From contig JBANAY010000003.1 of NCBI GenBank assembly GCA_037952775.1, positions 25,544,001-25,608,000 on the forward strand: a stretch of 64,000 bases of DNA. The letters run 5' to 3'. Of the stretch, positions 59,261 through 64,000 are shown one piece after another. The translations under genes and the position numbers were made by a program. Each line of letters begins with the position of its first letter. Position 1 is the first letter of the stretch. The notes beneath the pieces are model-generated. The model did not search any database, was not told the origin of the DNA, and saw nothing but the letters and a program-made list of their open reading frames with translations. Origin of the DNA: Clonostachys chloroleuca. Its lineage: Eukaryota > Ascomycota > Sordariomycetes > Hypocreales > Bionectriaceae.

Positions 59261-59999
59261 TGTGATGATGCGATTGACCCAACTTTGGCCGTCGTAGCAG
59301 ATAGCTGTAGTTGTAGGGATGAGGGACAAAATCGAGGGCCGATGGCGGATGGTGGGATGGCGGGGCAAAAAAGAGCTGAGACTGGCGTGCTCGACCCCAC
59401 GTCGGATTTGTCGCCCGAAAGGTAATGCCAATCGCCAAAAATACATTTCAAGGGACGGGTTCCGACATTGTCGTCCGTCTTAATTAGACAAGTATTGCCT
59501 GCTCTCCTCTTCCAGTATGTTATCCCGACTGGCGGCTTTATCTGCAAGTCACTTCGGTGCACGTATTTTATTATGGTCAAGCTGGCATTGCATCATGTCC
59601 AACTGCTTTCATTCAGCCTCATATTCAGAATCCCTTCTAAAATTCATTCTTACCCAGTGACAATGTTCCTAATTTAAGCTCGGCCAAGGTCCCGGCTGGA
59701 GCTTGTGAGCTACCTACCGAGCTAGGTAGGTGATAAAGAAGAAAAGAAGACCAGCTCTTAGCCCAGTCTCCAAATAATAAAACGCTGACGTAATCATATT
59801 CCAAGTATCATGTGCCGACCACGCCTCGAGATTTTGACAAGGTGATAGTTGTAGCCTAAAGAATTTACTTTCTCATGTTTCATTTCCTATTATTGCAACC
59901 TCCAGAATCAGCGGCACTATCTCATAATTCATCCTTGAGTCTTGAGCAGATATCCCGCCTGATCGCGTCATTCACGCTCCTCCTGGAGCCGAGATCAAG
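59261..59999. other. divergent promoter region, HOM6 / CCDC174-like gene
   Basis: About 740 bases between divergent starts. A short hairpin is listed separately. I recognised no named control site. Confidence 0.45.
59710..59729. repeat. short perfect inverted repeat in the HOM6/CCDC174 promoter
   Basis: CTACCTA (59710-59716) and TAGGTAG (59723-59729) form a perfect 7-bp stem with a six-base loop. It could be a palindromic binding site or a chance hairpin. Confidence 0.5.
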
Positions 60000-60971
60000 A
60001 TGCCACAGGATCCCAATCTCTACGGCCAGCGGCCCGTAAAGAAGCAAAAGCGCGATACCAAACTCTCAACGTCACTGGACTTCACTGCTCAGCTGACGTC
60101 CCTCATGTCAAATGCCAAGTCGTCAGAGCCCACAGCTGCGCGGTCGCGTCAGGGCAAGCAAGCCAAAAAGGACCTGTTCACAGGCAAGCCCAAGAAGCAG
60201 GACGACAAAGAGGACGACGGCAAGCTGGTTCTCAAGGACGTCGTTGGAACTGAGGATGAGGCCGCAGAGAGGGAGCGCGCGAAGCGGAAGATGGAGGTGA
60301 AGGCTCGCCTCTACGCCGCGATGAAGAGGGGAGACTACGTGCCCAAGGAGAACGAGGCGGCCCCGCTCGTTGATTTTGACCGCAAGTGGGCGGAGAATGA
60401 GGAAGAGAAGAAAGGGTACTCAACCAGCGGCTCTGATGATGATGAGTCGGACAAGGGGGGTGAGATGGTGGAGTATGAGGACGAGTTTGGACGAGTTCGC
60501 CAAGTATCAAAGGCCGAGAAGGAAAAGCTCGACCGGAGAGTGAAGCGAGGACTTCTTGGTGCAGAGGAGCTGGAGAGGATGTCCGCTCGCCCGCTCGCGC
60601 CTGAAAAGCTGATAGTCGGCGATACCGTTCAGTCGATGGCATTCAACCCAGACGACTTTGATAAAATGGAGGAACTAGCACGGAAACGAGACCGCAGTGC
60701 CACACCGCCTGAGCTGAAGCACTACGACGCAGATTGGGAGATCCGAACCAAGGGTACTGGGTTCTTCAAATTCAGCAAGGATGAGGAAACGCGGACCCAG
60801 GAGATGAAGAACCTAGAAGAGGAGAGGAAACGAACAGAGGAGCAACGCAAGGAACGAGATGCGCAAAAGGAAACCCGCCGGCTTGAGATTGAACAACGGA
60901 GGAAAGAAATGGCAACCAGACGTGCAAAGCGACAAGCGGATAATTTCTTGGATGGGCTCACAGACAAGTAG
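60000..60971 (+). CDS. CCDC174-like nuclear coiled-coil protein
   Basis: A single exon of 323 residues. It is highly charged, with Lys/Arg/Glu-rich coiled coil over about 245-315. It resembles CCDC174 (DUF4078): the motifs PLVDFDRKWAE (about 122-132) and MVEYEDEFGRVRQVSKAE (about 155-172) are characteristic. The N-terminal basic PVKKQKR is a likely nuclear signal. In animals CCDC174 associates with the exon-junction complex factor EIF4A3 and spliceosomal proteins; a similar RNA-related nuclear role is inferred here. No enzyme motif is present. The ATG follows CAAG and is the first in frame. Confidence 0.85.
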   Translation: MPQDPNLYGQRPVKKQKRDTKLSTSLDFTAQLTSLMSNAKSSEPTAARSRQGKQAKKDLFTGKPKKQDDKEDDGKLVLKDVVGTEDEAAERERAKRKMEVKARLYAAMKRGDYVPKENEAAPLVDFDRKWAENEEEKKGYSTSGSDDDESDKGGEMVEYEDEFGRVRQVSKAEKEKLDRRVKRGLLGAEELERMSARPLAPEKLIVGDTVQSMAFNPDDFDKMEELARKRDRSATPPELKHYDADWEIRTKGTGFFKFSKDEETRTQEMKNLEEERKRTEEQRKERDAQKETRRLEIEQRRKEMATRRAKRQADNFLDGLTDK

Positions 60972-61073
60972 CCTGGTACGAAAATCCATCAAAAAGCTCT
61001 GGGCCTCTTTATACTGAATGATTAGGATATTGGAGTGCGGGTGGTTCTGGTCTCAACGATATAATGGAAACAT

Positions 61074-62362
61074 CTAGGAGCATCCTGACTGCAACTCTTC
61101 ATCCGATAACTTCACCCCATCATTCTTATCCTTCATCAACCTTCCCAGAGCGCTTACCAACGTACGGCTAACTTCCTCCGTTACCTGATGATGGAATACC
61201 AATCTACCATTAGGAAATGTGGCGAGGTTACTCTGGGCGCAATATTCCACAAACGCAGATCCAGGAATGCCAACAGCCTCCAGATCTAGGACAATCATGT
61301 TTGTCTGCACGGGCAAGGCAAACTTATACCCCAGCTTGTCAAGCTCAAATGCCACACGCTTGGTCATGGCGTGAACTCCTGGGAGTTTTGGAACGGCGTT
61401 CTCCAGCGCAGCCAGAGCTGCAGCGGCCATCATGCCGGGCTGTCTGGTTCCTCCACCGAACATCTTGCGGTACCACTTCGCCCGCTCGATGAATGGTTTT
61501 GTACCCGCAATCACGCTGCCCATGGGGGCACCCAGTCCTTTGGCCAAACAAATAGAAAGGCTATCAAAGCAGGCAGCGTACTCTTTTAGCTCGACATCCT
61601 CTCCGGCCACACCGTCAAACACCCGGGCCGCGTCGAGATGCATGGCAACAGGTTTGCAGTCCTCCGGGACAGGGAAGGATCGCACAAAGTTGGATATCCT
61701 CTTCGCCTCCTGCAGGGGTAGGATAGTGCCGCTCAGAGTGTTCTCCAAGGCAACCACCCTCGTGGGCGGGAAATGGACTAGCACCGAAAGTTAATTCAAA
61801 TTTCCTCAACAGGGTCCTCCATTCAAGCTTACTGTTGCCGTCAGCTATCATATTCGCTTTCACGTCCTCCAGCGTGAGAAACACGCCGTTTTTCGGATGG
61901 ACAGTCGTAACGGTAGCTTGGGAGAAGACCGGTAGAGCCCCGGACTCCCAGCATTGTATGTGTGCCCGGTGGTCAAGGAGGACCGAATGAGGTGGTTGTG
62001 TAAGATGCGTCCGGAGGCATATCTGGTTGCCCTGCGTGCCTGACATCGTCCATAGTGCCGCCTCCTTCCCTGTAAGCTCCATGATCTTGGCCTCGAGGGC
62101 TTTCACCGATGGGTCGCCCTCAGGATCGTAGATGTCGTCGTTGAACGTTGCATTCAAAATGGCCTGCCGAGAAAAGGGGTTAACTTCTCTATCATTTTTC
62201 TATTTGTGTAAACCGGACGAGCTTGACCTCCATCATTCCCTCGGTGGGAACCGTGACTACATCTGAGCGGAAGTCCCTAGACGCCTTGTCGCTCGCGGCT
62301 TTCAGTTTGGCAGTGATCTTTGGAGTAAAGATGGATTCATTCTGTTCGAGTAAGCTAGGCAT
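61074..62362 (-). CDS. GLY1: low-specificity L-threonine aldolase
   Basis: Three exons (62228-62362, 61833-62163, 61074-61777) give 389 residues. This PLP enzyme splits threonine or allo-threonine into glycine and acetaldehyde. Exon 1 carries FRSDVVTVPTEGMME; exon 2 AILNATFNDDIYDPEGDPSV and WTMSGTQGNQ; exon 3 TRVVALENTLSGTILPL, HLDAARVFDG and the PLP lysine in LAKGLGAPMGS, followed by KMFGGGTRQPG. The short first exon was found by matching the family N-terminus; its donor is GTCAAG, a weak form. The protein is full length for the family, with no targeting peptide, so cytosolic. Homoserine dehydrogenase, in the threonine synthesis route, lies about 2 kb away. Confidence 0.94.
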
Positions 62363-63013
62363 CGTGGTACTCAGTTGGGTCCGCCCAAGTCAGACAATAT
62401 ATTTCGAAGAGAACTGCTGGAAAAGAAAATACTCGGCTTTGGTCTATCCTACAGGATGAGAACATAAATTACGTAGATAATCAGGAGCAGGGCCTATCCA
62501 ACGGCAAGAGGAGCCGGTCTATAACCACATCTAGTCCCACATTCATGGCAACTTGAAGATGCGGGGTTGGCTACCCCATCAACAGGAGCTTTATTCGATG
62601 TTCACCAAGGAAGATGGGCCGTCGTCGGAGCGGAAGGGGAGTTTTGATTGATTGTCGAAGCCGTATCCTCACCCACTTCCCCTCTCTTATCTCCCAACGG
62701 AGACTCAACGGGCCGCTGCATGCCGGTAGCGGCTGTACTACCTCTCCCAATCAAGACCACCAAAGATATTGTGTGTGGGTGGAGATGCCTGCAGCTGCCG
62801 AATTCACCCTTGTCGTCACTATCCATAAGCCGTGCTCGCTGACTCTCGTGTATGGCTAGAGAGAATCCCAGGTAGATACTTGCCAAATGCTTTTTACATT
62901 CTCGATGTGTTCTCGCCTGAGAGTCTCGCTATTTAATCCGGAATGTGCTCGCGGCACAAAGTTTGACAGGAAACCGTCTTGATTGTGTAAATATCATTAT
63001 TTCAACATAAGTC
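62363..63013. other. intergenic, threonine aldolase promoter and ankyrin gene 3' side
   Basis: About 650 bases between two minus-strand genes. Overlapping short frames near 62602-62886 have no family resemblance. Confidence 0.5.
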
Positions 63014-64000
63014 CTATGTCCTCAATCGAGCTTGCAGTAACTCCCTCACAGCCTCATGCTTGTTTTTCTTTGCCCAGTCGAGCGCTGTGAGCCTAAAGGA
63101 ATCCTTCAGATCAATATCTAACCCGTCTGTCTCAAGCAGCAGTTTCACTACACCCTCATGCCCCCGTTCATCAGCAAGTATAATTGGCGTTTTGTCCTTC
63201 CAACCTCTTGAGTTAACACCAGCCTTTCCTCTATCAAGGGAGGAACTTAGCTAGGCCCTCGTGCCCTTTCTGAGCAGCCACTGGGAGTAGCGGTACACCA
63301 TCTAAGTGCCTTGACTCAATATCGGCCCTTCCTGTATCAAGTAGTATCCTCATTGCAGCCTCTCGACCGCTCATGACAGCATGATATAATGGGGTGTGAC
63401 CTGCACGTGATTTCGCGTTAATGTCAACCATTCCTGTATCGAGAAGCAGCCTCATAATAGCCTCGTTCCCAATCATGGCCGCGTATCCAAATGCCGTCAT
63501 GTCATGATTCAAATCCTTCGAATCAACTTCAACCCTCCCTGTGCTAACCAAAAGCTTCGTTATTGTCTCGTTCTCCCGAAAAACAGCTAAAAGTAGTGGC
63601 GACCGGCCTTGGCCACTCTTCAGGTTGACGTCATTGTTCGGTACATCGATGAGCAGCTTAACCATTTCTTCTTTTCCCCCTTCAATAGCCCATAACAACG
63701 GTGTGCGGCCAAATAATATATCCTTTGAGTTGGCATTAATCTTCTCTGACTTGAGAAGCAGCTCAACTATCGTCGTTGCGCCGGCTCTGGCTGCCCAGAA
63801 GAGCGGAGATCGACCATTCTCTGAGGCAATATCCAGCTTTCCCTTTCCGAGCAGTATGTCCACGATGGGGTCATGGAGCATGGAAGGGTCGAACATGTCC
63901 GCCTGCCAGTCACTAGCTGCCCGGCCGTCACAATTCCATCGGTCAGAAAGCATCATAACAATACTTTCATGGTTGTTATTGGCAGCATTTGAAAGCGGTG
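63014..64000 (-). CDS. ankyrin-repeat protein, partial at window edge, with frameshift
   Basis: A minus-strand frame enters from beyond 64000 and ends at a TAG at 63014-63016. About eight tandem ankyrin repeats of some 33 residues are visible, with the pattern GRTPLLWAIEGGKEEMVKLL and NSRGWKDKTPIILADERGHE. Near 63236-63243 one extra base breaks the frame inside a repeat (KFL then stop); the next repeat continues in another frame to the TAG. The N-terminal part is outside the window. In fungi such repeats often follow NACHT or other STAND modules, but that cannot be judged here. The break may be an assembly indel or true decay, as ankyrin genes decay often. Confidence 0.75.

Overview
The window is nuclear DNA from a filamentous ascomycete (Pezizomycotina, most likely Sordariomycetes). 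The evidence is the short GT-AG introns of about 50 to 120 bases with CTAAC or CTGAC branch points, the pyrimidine-rich promoters, the 0.4 to 7.5 kb intergenic gaps, and a gene set of fungal housekeeping proteins plus a secreted pectate lyase and a CRH-type cell-wall enzyme. I would not name a genus from this alone. Gene models were built by hand from reading frames, splice signals and family knowledge. Almost all close with consistent intron phase.

Left third (1-24,858): a gene-poor start with a tRNA-like Pol III unit (747-941), an alpha/beta hydrolase, the trans-Golgi protein MON2 (6 exons), a PRPP synthetase (8 exons, one of 9 nt), a flavoprotein fused to tryptophan-rich repeats, a 4 kb gap with short tandem repeats, a large serine-rich disordered protein, the ubiquitin E2 variant MMS2 and a mitochondrial stomatin-like protein.

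Middle (24,859-48,679): an orphan Sec63 domain of MER3 type, a PL1 pectate lyase, a SIRT5-like sirtuin, a 7.5 kb stretch without a supported gene, a CRH-family GPI-type glucanosyltransferase, a small F-box protein, and the divergent pair fructose-1,6-bisphosphatase / PEX11. That pair shares a 1.8 kb promoter, which suits co-induction on gluconeogenic or fatty-acid carbon.

Right third (48,680-64,000): an SR splicing factor with a 6-nt microexon, a MITE-like inverted-repeat element, the ER-vacuole tether MDM1, tRNA m7G methyltransferase TRM8, a small membrane protein, homoserine dehydrogenase, a CCDC174-like nuclear protein, threonine aldolase and an ankyrin-repeat protein cut by the window edge. 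Homoserine dehydrogenase and threonine aldolase lie about 2 kb apart and act at opposite ends of threonine metabolism.

Seven genes carry at least one apparent one-base frameshift; MDM1 has two. All sit at a short G/C run or simple repeat, and the coding sequence is intact on both sides. This looks more like assembly indels than gene death. The most notable biology is the pair of microexons (6 and 9 nt) and the flavoprotein-repeat fusion, which appears to have lost its catalytic residues.
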